This document shows, in pieces, positions 7,848 through 16,505 of a DNA stretch of 51,283 bases (position 1 is the first letter of the stretch; each line of letters begins with the position of its first letter). A model generated the notes under the pieces. It did not search any database. It saw only the letters and a program-made list of their open reading frames with translations, and was not told where the DNA came from. Position numbers and translations under genes: made by a program. The stretch lies in the NCBI RefSeq assembly GCF_914768045.1, contig NZ_CAJZCD010000010.1:1-51283 (forward strand), in the 5' to 3' direction. This DNA is from Snodgrassella communis (GTDB taxonomy: Bacteria; Pseudomonadota; Gammaproteobacteria; Burkholderiales; Neisseriaceae).

Positions 7848-9180
7848 TTGGCACCGCATATAATTCGATATTTAATCCATCAAATGAATTAGGAGAATAA
7901 ATACAGCATGATTTAGCTGCTATCATGGCTTTAAATCCTGGATGTGATTTATCCAATGCAAAATAGGTTGCCTCTGAGCGCATAGGTAATGCACTAGGTA
8001 AACGCTGCATCATTCGTAAAGGTATGCCATTGGAGGCAGACGGCAAAATGCGTTCAACATCATCAGGTGCACCGATTTTACATAACCTTGGAAAGCGTTC
8101 CTGTAATTCATACAATGGAACACTGGCACGCACAGAAATGTAATAATCTGCTTCTTCGTTTAGGCGTGCATCCTGTAGATGCCCAATCCAGCGAGTATTT
8201 CCTACTTTTTCCAGATCAATTAGTACTAGAACTGTAGGTATAACAGTATCCAGAAGCTCTAAAAGCATTTCATTGAGCCCAATGAATGTTGTACTCAGAT
8301 TAAACGGATCGTACTGAGGTATGTCTTTAATATCTGATTCAATTGAAAACGACAACAAGCTACCCACTAGACGTGCCAGTAACATGTAATAATGTTCTGG
8401 AGCCATGTTGTTATGTGTTTGCAACAGTACCATTTCTGGTATGGACTGATTAAGTAGGTTTAACAGCCAGAATAATGAGATATCGGATACAAGAAAATCT
8501 GCTGATTGCTGGCTACGCTCTTTGCGCAATGAGCCAAGACGCTGGCTTTTATTCAAGAGAAGCGGTATTTGTCTGGACAGCATTTCCATTAAAAATGTGT
8601 TGCTGCCAATAAAGAATACTGGCGGTACATATTGTGTATCAAGCTGCCAGATATTACTTTGAGTTTTAATTAGGCGCAGAATAGGTATCGCTAGAAAATT
8701 CTGACGATTTTCATGCGAGAATTTGAGGCTGAAATTTAATCGTTTCTCTGCAATTTCTGTTTGTTGGTTGCCGTACAAATCTGTTACGGCAATAAACTGT
8801 TTTGAAAACCGTAATGGCGCATTACTGCTGTTCTCAAGCAGATTACTGCCTACTGTATTGAGCTCTGGTAAAGCCAGATATACTGTAGTCTCAAGTATGT
8901 CCTCAGGTATCTGCGATAAATCACGAGCTGGTGGTAAGAATTGCATTTGCCGAGAATCAAACCATGTACCATCCTGAAACGAAACAGCACAATCCGATAA
9001 TTTTAGTTTTTTTAACGCTAAACTATCGTTATCTATATCGATACGTATTACCCCCCAAGGCATAATTCGTGTGCACTGCATTATGCTATATGAATTAGCC
9101 TGTTGTAATAATTCCTGTTGCTGAAAAATTTGCGGTAATAGTAAGGTACCTTCGTACCAAATCGGATTGATGATTTTCAA
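7837..9180 (-). CDS. tssK: T6SS baseplate protein TssK
   Basis: A 447-residue TssK, the trimeric adaptor that connects the baseplate to the TssJLM membrane complex. The N-terminus MKIINPIWYEGTLLLPQIFQQ matches the family opening (pxxWxEGmlLxPqHFQQ), and the C-terminal half carries the expected LARLVGSL and IPLRMMQRLPSALPM blocks. The start codon is TTG. No ATG lies in frame just upstream, and AGG sits about eight bases before the TTG. The gene overlaps tssL at its 3' end and follows PAAR with a 26-bp gap. The weak start codon could lower TssK relative to the sheath proteins. Confidence 0.92.
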   Translation of the reverse strand: MKIINPIWYEGTLLLPQIFQQQELLQQANSYSIMQCTRIMPWGVIRIDIDNDSLALKKLKLSDCAVSFQDGTWFDSRQMQFLPPARDLSQIPEDILETTVYLALPELNTVGSNLLENSSNAPLRFSKQFIAVTDLYGNQQTEIAEKRLNFSLKFSHENRQNFLAIPILRLIKTQSNIWQLDTQYVPPVFFIGSNTFLMEMLSRQIPLLLNKSQRLGSLRKERSQQSADFLVSDISLFWLLNLLNQSIPEMVLLQTHNNMAPEHYYMLLARLVGSLLSFSIESDIKDIPQYDPFNLSTTFIGLNEMLLELLDTVIPTVLVLIDLEKVGNTRWIGHLQDARLNEEADYYISVRASVPLYELQERFPRLCKIGAPDDVERILPSASNGIPLRMMQRLPSALPMRSEATYFALDKSHPGFKAMIAAKSCCIYSPNSFDGLNIELYAVPNEE

Positions 9181-9206
9181 CTTACAACCTGTTCTAATTG
9201 TTTGGA

Positions 9207-9470
9207 TTATTTACATTTAGCTATTGATTGTCTGGATAACAATCTGGCACCACAGCTGGTTTTCATATTTTCCAGCGCTATCGGACGCCCCTTTACTGTT
9301 AATTGCTGGTCGCCCTCTACGATGAAATGAATACCTGTACATTTTGGACAACTAACTTTATCGCCTTTACGTGCTATTGGCCGTCCTTCTATATTGACGA
9401 GTGGATCACCTTCAAGCACAACTCCACCGTGAGTGGTGGTGTCTCCTTTACAAATAATCGCACGTGACAT
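9207..9470 (-). CDS. PAAR-domain T6SS spike tip protein
   Basis: An 87-residue single-domain PAAR protein. It carries the repeated glycine-rich turns of the family (ICKGDTTTHGG, EGDPLVNIEGRPIARKGD, GDQQLTVKGRPIAL) and the residues for the zinc site (His14, Cys41, Cys44, and Cys72 or a nearby His). PAAR proteins form the sharp tip on the VgrG trimer and can carry effectors. There is no C-terminal extension, so this one would act as a bare tip or adaptor. AAAGGA precedes the ATG. It lies inside the structural operon between tssC and tssK, with no vgrG or effector beside it. Confidence 0.9.
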   Translation of the reverse strand: MSRAIICKGDTTTHGGVVLEGDPLVNIEGRPIARKGDKVSCPKCTGIHFIVEGDQQLTVKGRPIALENMKTSCGARLLSRQSIAKCK

Positions 9471-9492
9471 TTAGTTATCCTTTGTTTAGTTA

Positions 9493-9518
9493 TCTACCGA
9501 TAGAAAACTATCGGTAGA
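9493..9518. terminator. hairpin between tssC and PAAR genes
   Basis: A perfect 11-bp stem TCTACCGATAG / CTATCGGTAGA has an AAAA loop. On the plus strand it is followed by TTTTCTTCTC. On the minus strand, the direction of the operon, it is followed by TAACTAAAC with no U run. It therefore more likely protects or attenuates the tssBC message than terminates it fully. Confidence 0.5.
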
Positions 9519-9538
9519 TTTTCTTCTCAAGCTAATGC

Positions 9539-11071
9539 TTATTTTTTAGATTTTGGCATTTGTGATACCAGAGAAAGGTTAATATCCATACCCTCAATCT
9601 GGAAATGCGGAATTACAAATAATTTAATTTTGAAGAAACCCGGATTATCTTCTATATCCTCGACAACCACTTTAGCCTGACGTAATGGGTGTGAAGCCTG
9701 TAATTCATCACTTGGATCGGTCATTTCTGTAACCAAATTTTGAATCCAGTTATTCATTTCCACTTCCAGAACACGCCGGTCTTTCGTCATACCAATGTTT
9801 TCGCGCTGGATCAGCTTTAGGTAATGAGCTAAACGAGATAGCAAGAAAATATAAGGCAGACGTGAGTTAATACGGCTATTGGCTGTGGCTTCTTTAGTAT
9901 CGTATAACGCTGGTTTTTGAGTTGAATTTGCTGAGAAGAAGCACGCAAAATCATGATTTTTATAGAATGATAGGGGTACAAAACCTAAATTAGCGAATTC
10001 AAATTCTCGTGTTTCAGGTATTAGTACCTCTGTTGGGATCTTCATTTGTGCGCCAGAACCCAGATCGTACAAGTGGATGGGCAGATTTTCAATCAGACCA
10101 CCGGCCTGCGGACCACGAATTTGTACGCACCAACCATTTTTAATGAAGCTTCTGACCATGTTGGCTGCAAATGCAAAGGTAGCATTAGACCACAAGTAAC
10201 GATTGTGATCTGGCCCTTTTACTTCTTCACTGTAATTAAAACTGCGCACTGGCACGGTATCACTACCATAAGGCAAACGTGCGAGAAAACGAGGCAAAGT
10301 AAGACCTATATAACGAGCATCATCAGTATTGCGGAAGCTATTCCATTTGATATATTCAGCACGGTCAAAATAGTTACCTATATCTTTAATTGAGGCAACT
10401 TCTTCCATTGTTTCTTTGCCAAAAAATTCTGGTCCAACTGAGCCGATGAATGGCATATGAGCGGCAGCAGAAACCTTTGAAATATTTCTCAGCAGCTCAA
10501 TGTCCTGAGGCGAACGGTTAAACTCATAAGCCGAGATAATTGACGCAAATGGCTGCCCGCCCGGGGTATCATATTCATTGATGTAAGTATGTCTGTACAG
10601 ACCACTTTGAATAACTTCTGGAGAATCTTCAAAATCACGAATCAACGCTTCTTTGGAAACATCCAGTACATCAATCTTGACGTTCTGGCGAAAATCGGTG
10701 CGATCAACCAAAAATTTTAAACCACGCCAAGTACTTTCAATTGCCTGAAATTCGGGGTGATGCAAAATGTTGTCAAGCTGGTTACTGATTAATTTGTCCA
10801 GTTTGGCAATATGAAAATCTAATAATGATTTGTCCAGTCTGTCTACTGTTTGAGAGCTGTCCTGAATCATTTTCAAAAATACGTTTATTGCTACTGAAAT
10901 GCGTTCATTTGTGGCAGATTCAGATAAGGCTGTATTGTTGGTGTAATGGTCAAAAGTTGGCGCTTTCGATACAGTATTCAGATTTATTTTGTCAAACAAT
11001 GATTCATATACTGAATGTTGAACAGCTTTTGCTGCCTGAGTGGAGCTGCTATCTTGCATATTTTTTTGCAT
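9539..11071 (-). CDS. tssC: T6SS contractile sheath large subunit TssC (VipB)
   Basis: A 510-residue TssC. With TssB it forms the contractile sheath around the Hcp tube. Family blocks are clear: the central HHPEFQAIESTWRGLKFLVDRTDF, then DTPGGQPFASIISAYEF, the FIGSVGPEFFG block, LPRFLARLPYG, GLIENLPIHLYDLGSG and the C-terminal FFKIKLFVIPHFQIEGMDINLSLVSQMP. Length is typical for the family. AGAGGAA precedes the ATG. It follows tssB with a 21-bp gap, and the two are normally made in equal amounts. Confidence 0.97.
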   Translation of the reverse strand: MQKNMQDSSSTQAAKAVQHSVYESLFDKINLNTVSKAPTFDHYTNNTALSESATNERISVAINVFLKMIQDSSQTVDRLDKSLLDFHIAKLDKLISNQLDNILHHPEFQAIESTWRGLKFLVDRTDFRQNVKIDVLDVSKEALIRDFEDSPEVIQSGLYRHTYINEYDTPGGQPFASIISAYEFNRSPQDIELLRNISKVSAAAHMPFIGSVGPEFFGKETMEEVASIKDIGNYFDRAEYIKWNSFRNTDDARYIGLTLPRFLARLPYGSDTVPVRSFNYSEEVKGPDHNRYLWSNATFAFAANMVRSFIKNGWCVQIRGPQAGGLIENLPIHLYDLGSGAQMKIPTEVLIPETREFEFANLGFVPLSFYKNHDFACFFSANSTQKPALYDTKEATANSRINSRLPYIFLLSRLAHYLKLIQRENIGMTKDRRVLEVEMNNWIQNLVTEMTDPSDELQASHPLRQAKVVVEDIEDNPGFFKIKLFVIPHFQIEGMDINLSLVSQMPKSKK

Positions 11072-11092
11072 TCTTAAATTCCTCTACGGTAT

Positions 11093-11596
11093 TTATTCTT
11101 TAGAGATGATAGGTGAGATTGCTTCCAGCTCTTTACGCAACTCATCAGAAAGATTTTTATCTTGCAGAATTTTTTCTAGCTCTTTCCGTAAGACGGCATT
11201 ATCAAGAATATTGGATTTCAAATCTCTTAACAGGTTACGCATAGCCAGTAATGATTTGAGCTCAGGGACTTGCTGAACAATCTGTTCAGGATGAAAATCC
11301 TTCATAGATTTAAAATCCAGATTAACTGGAATTTCGGAATCATCGTCAGCCAGAGCATTAGGTACAGACAATTTTACGGTGGGATTCATTTCTGCTAGAA
11401 CAGCATCAAAGTTATTTTTGTTAATTGAAACTTTTTCCCGTTCTGCCAATGGTGTATCACTTTCGGTGAAGCTGAAATCGCCTGCAACCAATAAACGCAA
11501 GGGTAATTCAACCTGTTTTTTCGCGCCACCAGTATGTAAATCCAGTTTAATATTGACACGTGCTGGTGGTACTTCGTTTTGGAAGCTTTCTGACAT
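11093..11596 (-). CDS. tssB: T6SS contractile sheath small subunit TssB (VipA)
   Basis: A 167-residue TssB, partner of TssC in the sheath. The N-terminus PPARVNIKLDLHTGGAKKQVELPLRLLVAGDFSF is a strong family match, as is the later FKSMKDFHPEQIVQQVPEL block. The C-terminal helix (about 120-165) takes part in sheath assembly and ClpV access in studied systems. AAGGAG lies before the ATG. This is the first gene of the cluster, with a 614-bp AT-rich region in front that must hold the main promoter. Confidence 0.96.
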   Translation of the reverse strand: MSESFQNEVPPARVNIKLDLHTGGAKKQVELPLRLLVAGDFSFTESDTPLAEREKVSINKNNFDAVLAEMNPTVKLSVPNALADDDSEIPVNLDFKSMKDFHPEQIVQQVPELKSLLAMRNLLRDLKSNILDNAVLRKELEKILQDKNLSDELRKELEAISPIISKE

Positions 11597-12210
11597 GACT
11601 ACTCCTTATTGATATTTAAATATTGATAACAGACAAAAGTCATTACCTTAAATCATTTTAACGCTTTATATCGGATTATATGAAAATTTTCAACAATATT
11701 TGTATAGTAATTTTCATGTTAATTTAATATTCGGATTAAAAATAGTCATTATTAGCACTATAATAGTGCCAAATAATTTAACCATATGTTTATTTTTACT
11801 CATTTTTAGTTAATAGTAAATAAGTTTATTTAAAATATTAAGGAATTAATTATTACTTGTTGTAGCAAGAATTACAATTGTCGTTTTTTTACAAAAAAAT
11901 TGATGTTGGCGTTTTGATGGTCTCACTTTTAATATTTGTCATTTCCAACAGGATATTTTTTATCCTTTTTAAGTATGTAAATGTGAATTTTATTTAAAAG
12001 TTTAATTTCCACAAGGTGATATGCTGTGTAATTACTCCACCTTTAAATATTAGATCAGGCTTATCCAAATTCAAAGTTTAATGTATTAGTATTCAAATAG
12101 TTACTTAGGAAATAGAATTAACAAATCATTTCCATGACTTTAACTATAAGATGGCAATTAGGTATTATTATTCAACCATAAGTACACTATTGGCTTTTTC
12201 TTAAATGCCT
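11597..12210. promoter_or_regulatory. long AT-rich intergenic region upstream of the T6SS operon
   Basis: This 614-bp stretch between recO and tssB has no open frame worth calling. It is very AT-rich with many poly-A/T runs, the kind of DNA that nucleoid proteins such as H-NS/MvaT analogues or IHF bind. I found no sigma-54 consensus and cannot single out one -35/-10 pair. It must contain the tssB promoter on the minus strand. Confidence 0.5.
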
Positions 12211-12942
12211 TTACCCGGTATATTGCTGCAACTGTTTCAATATTTTGCGACTAATTATGCCTTCTGGCAGACGAAAATCAAGAAGCATGCGGGTAAGACG
12301 GATTGCTTCTGAATGCCATTGTGGCTGAGCAGCCAGTGTCTGTGAAGTTAAGGCATTAAGGGTATGACCATGGACGATAATGCCGTTTTCTTGTGCAGAC
12401 AGCTCTGCCTGCATTAATAAAACTGGTGCATGTTCGGCGCGTAACCAGTAACGTTCATAATCAATAATTGCCCGCCCCTGATTATCCTGACTGATATCAG
12501 GTGCCACACCCAAAGCGCGTAGTAATGACCATTCAAAATACCGCAAAGCTGATAAATGTTCACCGCCAGTAATACTTTGTAATGCAGTATGCAACGCAGT
12601 ATAAACTTGAGGTAAAGGATCTTCGCGGGCAGTCAGTTTCAGCACCAATTCATTGACATACAGGGCACTGAATAGAGCCTGATCCTGTGGCTGCCGCCAG
12701 CCGCCTACCCACTCAGCACGATGCAAGGTTTTCAGTTCATTATTGCCATACCAAGATAACTGTAAGGGCACAAACGGAACAAGCACACCACGTAACTCAC
12801 TTTGCCGGCGCCGGGCACTGCGAGCCAGCATCACTACTCTGCCATAATCACGAGAAAATATTTCAATTTGCAGGCTACTTTCACTCCACGGGCGGGATGT
12901 AAGTAAAAAGGCGGCTTGATGATTAATACGGTTCGCAGACAT
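12211..12942 (-). CDS. recO: DNA repair protein RecO
   Basis: A 243-residue RecO, which binds single-stranded DNA and SSB and, with RecR, loads RecA in the RecF pathway. The N-terminal OB-fold part is visible (AAFLLTSRPWSESSLQIEIFSRDYGRVVMLARSARRRQSELRGVLVPFVPL), as is the helical C-terminal part (LRYFEWSLLRALGVAPD, then RLTRMLLDFRLPEGIISRKIL). Length is normal for betaproteobacteria. There is no clear Shine-Dalgarno, but the N-terminus aligns well with the family. It stands alone on the minus strand between the T6SS region and the divergent trhP. Confidence 0.93.
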   Translation of the reverse strand: MSANRINHQAAFLLTSRPWSESSLQIEIFSRDYGRVVMLARSARRRQSELRGVLVPFVPLQLSWYGNNELKTLHRAEWVGGWRQPQDQALFSALYVNELVLKLTAREDPLPQVYTALHTALQSITGGEHLSALRYFEWSLLRALGVAPDISQDNQGRAIIDYERYWLRAEHAPVLLMQAELSAQENGIIVHGHTLNALTSQTLAAQPQWHSEAIRLTRMLLDFRLPEGIISRKILKQLQQYTG

Positions 12943-13051
12943 GACCAGTTTTTACATCGGATAGAAAAGTGATTAATTATAGCCTGATACGGCATGACAA
13001 TTGACCCTGTATGGGAAAAAGCGGATAATCAATGCAATAACAGATACTTTA

Positions 13052-13090
13052 TTTTAGGCAGCCGGCTGCAATATAGCAGGCTGCCTAAAA
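13052..13090. other. DUS-like inverted repeat between recO and trhP
   Basis: A perfect 12-bp inverted repeat has arms TTTTAGGCAGCC (13052-13063) and GGCTGCCTAAAA (13079-13090). The right arm with one more base reads AGGCTGCCTAAA, one mismatch from the Simonsiella uptake sequence AGGCTGCCTGAA as I remember it. Paired uptake sequences forming hairpins are common between Neisseriaceae genes. Here the hairpin lies between two divergent genes, so it does not end either of them. Confidence 0.55.
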
Positions 13091-13123
13091 ATATTCAAAA
13101 CTATCAGGAAAGTTTGCACACTC

Positions 13124-14491
13124 ATGAAAGCACCTGAATTATTATTGCCTGCTGGCGGACTGGAACGGATGCGTGCCGCATTTGACTACGGCGCTGACGC
13201 TGTTTATGCAGGTACGCCACGTTATTCATTGCGTGCTCGCAATAATGAATTTGCTCATCTGCCCATATTGGAACAGGGAATTACTGAAGCACATGCTCGT
13301 GGCAAAAAATTTTTTCTGGCCAGCAATATTCTGCCACACAATGCGAAACTGAAAACATATCTGGCGGATATGGAACCAATTATTGCCATGCGGCCAGATG
13401 CACTGATTATGGCTGATCCCGGGCTGATTATGAAAGTGCGTGAAAAATGGCCGGAAGTACCGATACATCTGTCTGTTCAGGCCAATACCACTAATGCATG
13501 GGGAGTGCAGTTCTGGCAAAGTATCGGTATTGAGCGGATTATTCTGTCGCGAGAGCTGAGTATTAATGAGATTGCTGAAATTCGTCAGCAATGCCCAGAT
13601 ATCGAGTTAGAAGTATTTGTTCACGGTGCTTTATGCATTGCCTATTCCGGCCGCTGTCTGCTTTCCGGTTATTTTAACCACCGCGACCCTAATCAGGGTA
13701 CATGTACCAATGCCTGCCGCTGGGATTATAAGGTACATAATACGATGGATAGCGACAATGGTGATGCGCAGCTATTGCGTGATTTTGATTTTAAACAGGC
13801 GCAAAGTCTGGCTGAAGATACCTTGTTAGGTCTGAATGAGCAGCAGCGGCATCCGCTGGCAAATAAGGTGTATTTAATTGAGGAAGCAAACCGCCCGGGT
13901 GACATGATGCCCATTATGGAAGATGAGCATGGTACCTATATCATGAATTCCAAAGATTTACGTGCGGTAGAACAGGTAGCGAAACTGGCGGAAATCGGTG
14001 TGGATTCACTGAAGGTGGAAGGTCGAACCAAATCCGTATACTATGTTGCCCGTGCGGCACAAGTGTACCGCCGTGCCATTGATGATGCGATTGCTGGTAA
14101 ACCTTTTGATTATGCGCTGCTGGCTGAACTTGAAGGCTTGGCTAATCGCGGTTACACCACTGGCTTTCTGGAACGTCATCAGACTCAGGAATATCAGAAT
14201 TATCTGTCGGGTCATTCTTTATCAAAACAAAGCCAGTATGTTGGCAAGGTAACAGCTATAGATGCTGATGGCTGGGCAACAATTGAAGTAAAAAATAAAT
14301 TCAGTGTTGGCGACCAGTTGGAAATTATTCACCCCAGCGGTAATCAAATTATCCTGTTGGAAAAAATGACGCGTAAGGGATATCCAGTGGAAGTGGCCGC
14401 TGGTAATGGAATTGAAGTACAGATTCCACAGATGCAGGGTAAAGACAATGCGCTGATTGCTCGCATCATTAATCAAACCGCAGCAGCTTAA
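13124..14491 (+). CDS. trhP: tRNA uridine-34 hydroxylation protein TrhP (YegQ, peptidase U32 family)
   Basis: A 455-residue member of the U32 family, close in length to E. coli YegQ/TrhP. TrhP catalyses prephenate-dependent 5-hydroxylation of uridine 34, the first step toward cmo5U/mcmo5U in tRNA. The U32 signature lies at 163-181 (EVFVHGALCIAYSGRCLLS). Cysteines 171, 178, 194 and 198 match the cluster thought to hold an iron-sulfur centre. The C-terminal part (about 360-450) is the small beta domain of the longer U32 proteins. It is not a protease by present knowledge, although older annotation says so. It is followed by a bidirectional terminator shared with hemH. Confidence 0.9.
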   Translation: MKAPELLLPAGGLERMRAAFDYGADAVYAGTPRYSLRARNNEFAHLPILEQGITEAHARGKKFFLASNILPHNAKLKTYLADMEPIIAMRPDALIMADPGLIMKVREKWPEVPIHLSVQANTTNAWGVQFWQSIGIERIILSRELSINEIAEIRQQCPDIELEVFVHGALCIAYSGRCLLSGYFNHRDPNQGTCTNACRWDYKVHNTMDSDNGDAQLLRDFDFKQAQSLAEDTLLGLNEQQRHPLANKVYLIEEANRPGDMMPIMEDEHGTYIMNSKDLRAVEQVAKLAEIGVDSLKVEGRTKSVYYVARAAQVYRRAIDDAIAGKPFDYALLAELEGLANRGYTTGFLERHQTQEYQNYLSGHSLSKQSQYVGKVTAIDADGWATIEVKNKFSVGDQLEIIHPSGNQIILLEKMTRKGYPVEVAAGNGIEVQIPQMQGKDNALIARIINQTAAA

Positions 14492-14502
14492 AAGCAAATT
14501 TT

Positions 14503-14537
14503 AAAACGCCATAGGCTTGTAAGACTATGGCGTTTTT
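14503..14537. terminator. bidirectional terminator between trhP and hemH
   Basis: The 12-bp stem AAAACGCCATAG / CTATGGCGTTTT has a ten-base loop, with T runs on both sides. It lies between two convergent genes and can serve both. Confidence 0.85.
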
Positions 14538-14564
14538 ATTGTTTGTGCGGATATGGATAAGGAG

Positions 14565-15572
14565 CTATTGCCAGCCGTGTAAATGCTGCCTGATAAGTGG
14601 TGCTAATACTTCTACCCATTCATGCTCACTATTCAAGCACGGAATATACTGAAATTGTTTTCCACCATGTGCCAGAAAATCTGCTCTACCGCGAATATTA
14701 ATTTCTTCCAGTGTTTCTAGACAATCTGTCACAAAACCCGGGCAGACTATATCAAGACTGCTTATTCCGGCCTGTGGTAACTGGACCAGTAAATCCTGTG
14801 TACTTGGACCTACCCATGGCGCGTAACCAAAACGGCTTTGGAATGCCTGCCGATATTCACTTTCTTTTAAACCAAGTTCCGCCACGAGCAAACGGGTTGT
14901 AGTGGTGCAATGCTCAACATACTCATCCCCGGCCAGATGTTGCGCCTGTGGAATGCCGTGGTAACTCAGTAATAAATATTGCCCTCGCCCGTGCTTCTGC
15001 CAGTATGTCTGAATATGACTGGCCAGCGTTTGGATATAATTATTGTCTGCATGAAAGCTGGTGATGCTGCGTACCGCCATTTGCACACGCTGCCTGAGCA
15101 TCACCCGCCAAACCTGATCAAGTGCAGCACCACTACTGGAACTTGCATACTGCGGATATAGCGGCAACACCAGCAAATATTGCACACCTTGTTGTTTCAT
15201 CTCCTGCAAAACATTAGCCACGCTAGGCTGACCATAAGTCATGGCAAAACGAGTAATAACGCCCTTGGGCATGATTTTGGCTAAAGCAGTAGTAAGTGCC
15301 TGAGTACCAATCAATAGTGGTGAACCATTATCCTGCCAGATACTGCTGTAAGCATGGGCGCTTTTACGCCCGCGCACAGGCAGAATAATCCCACGCAAAA
15401 TCATCTGCCATAGAAAACGTGGTAATTCTACCACGCGCTGATCAGATAAAAATTCACGCAGATAAGGGCGTACAGCCTGAGCTGTGGGTGCTGTAGGTGT
15501 ACCCAGATTCAGTAACAGAACGCCTATAGCCGTTTTCGGTGTTTCTGGTTCGGAAAGAAATAATTTCGACAT
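14565..15572 (-). CDS. hemH: ferrochelatase
   Basis: HemH, 335 residues, inserts Fe2+ into protoporphyrin IX, the last step of heme synthesis, at the inner face of the membrane. The family opening VLLLNLGTPTAPTAQAVRPYLREFLSD is present. The catalytic histidine is in LLSYHGIP (His205). Later come the FQSRFGYAPWVGPSTQ block and the C-terminal CPGFVTDCLETLEEINIRG block, which carries the second conserved acidic site. Length is typical of proteobacterial HemH. No clear ribosome-binding site lies upstream, but the start fits the family. It is a single gene on the minus strand, 190 bp upstream of the next gene's end. Confidence 0.96.
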   Translation of the reverse strand: MSKLFLSEPETPKTAIGVLLLNLGTPTAPTAQAVRPYLREFLSDQRVVELPRFLWQMILRGIILPVRGRKSAHAYSSIWQDNGSPLLIGTQALTTALAKIMPKGVITRFAMTYGQPSVANVLQEMKQQGVQYLLVLPLYPQYASSSSGAALDQVWRVMLRQRVQMAVRSITSFHADNNYIQTLASHIQTYWQKHGRGQYLLLSYHGIPQAQHLAGDEYVEHCTTTTRLLVAELGLKESEYRQAFQSRFGYAPWVGPSTQDLLVQLPQAGISSLDIVCPGFVTDCLETLEEINIRGRADFLAHGGKQFQYIPCLNSEHEWVEVLAPLIRQHLHGWQ

Positions 15573-15689
15573 AATTTTGCAACAACTGATTATCAGGAAA
15601 ATCCCGCACCAGTATAGCCGATATCATTTACTTCATATTATTTATATCCTTTTTTCTGCATAATGTATTTGTAAATATTAATATTTCAA

Positions 15690-15701
15690 AAGCAGCCTGC
15701 A
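15690..15701 (+). other. exact match to a Kingella-type DNA uptake sequence
   Basis: AAGCAGCCTGCA occurs in the gap between hemH and thiE. This is, as I recall it, the AA-king3 dialect of the Neisseriaceae DNA uptake sequence. I saw no second exact copy in this window, so it may be a relic or a chance match. Confidence 0.4.
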
Positions 15702-15763
15702 TTGGCGTAAGTTACGCTAATAAATTAGAAATCGCTGTATTTTACTGCCAAACCAGTCAACTT

Positions 15764-16390
15764 TTATTCTTGCCAAAGCGCCTGAAAAGCCTTAACTATT
15801 TTTTCCGGTTCGGCCGCCTCTGTAACTGCCCGTACCACAGCCAACGAGCTTACCCCTGTCGCCAGAACTTCGCTGGCGTTACTCAAATCAATTCCGCCAA
15901 TCGCTACTGTAGGCATACTACCGGCCTGTGAAACGTATTGTCTGAGCTTGTCCAGACCCAGCGGTTGGCTAGGCATAGTTTTGGTTTTAGTGGGGAAAAT
16001 TGCGCCACAAGCTACATAACTTGGACTTACAGCCAGTGCTTTTGCCAACTCTTCAGAAGAATGAGTGCTCACGCCTAGCCGTAAACCTGCACTCTGAATC
16101 ATGATCAAATCAGCACTTTCCAAGTCCTCCTGTCCCAGATGCACGCCATAGGCACCACAGTCTACAGCCTCCCACCAAAAATCATTGATAAATAATTGAG
16201 TAGGGGAATCTTTTGCATAAGCTACACTGCGCTCAATTTCACGGTACAATGCTGAACCAATCGCGGTTTTATTACGTAGCTGTACCGTATTGGCACCTGC
16301 ATCCACCATTCGTGCTACCCAATCGGCAGAAGGAACAACTGCGTAAAATTTCAGTGGCGCAACTATAGGTAAAAATGAATTTGAATACAT
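15764..16390 (-). CDS. thiE: thiamine-phosphate synthase
   Basis: ThiE, 208 residues, joins HMP-pyrophosphate and thiazole phosphate to give thiamine phosphate in a TIM-barrel fold. Typical motifs are TVQLRNK near 35-41, a degenerate form of the NDRxxLA motif (INDFWWEAVDCGAYGVHLGQEDL), GAIFPTKTKT near 131-140 and VAIGGI near 161. In the usual motif an Arg follows Asn-Asp. Here it is Phe-Trp, which is seen in some betaproteobacterial ThiE. AGGAG lies before the ATG. No TPP riboswitch fits in the short divergent gap to the phosphate transporter gene, and no other thi genes are nearby. Confidence 0.9.
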   Translation of the reverse strand: MYSNSFLPIVAPLKFYAVVPSADWVARMVDAGANTVQLRNKTAIGSALYREIERSVAYAKDSPTQLFINDFWWEAVDCGAYGVHLGQEDLESADLIMIQSAGLRLGVSTHSSEELAKALAVSPSYVACGAIFPTKTKTMPSQPLGLDKLRQYVSQAGSMPTVAIGGIDLSNASEVLATGVSSLAVVRAVTEAAEPEKIVKAFQALWQE

Positions 16391-16505
16391 AATTTACTCC
16401 TATTGAAATAAAAATCTTTATAATGACAGTTTTTCACGCAGCACTGCATTCGTCATATAGCGATTGCATGTGTCTGTTCTGAATCCTCCACTTTATAAAT
16501 ACATT

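Noticed and set aside
11597-12210. Sigma-54 promoter for the T6SS operon
   Set aside because: No TGGCAC-N5-TTGC type element was found on either strand.
15573-16505. TPP riboswitch for thiE
   Set aside because: The leader upstream of thiE is too short, and neither the CTGAGA nor the ACCTGA-type conserved elements are seen.
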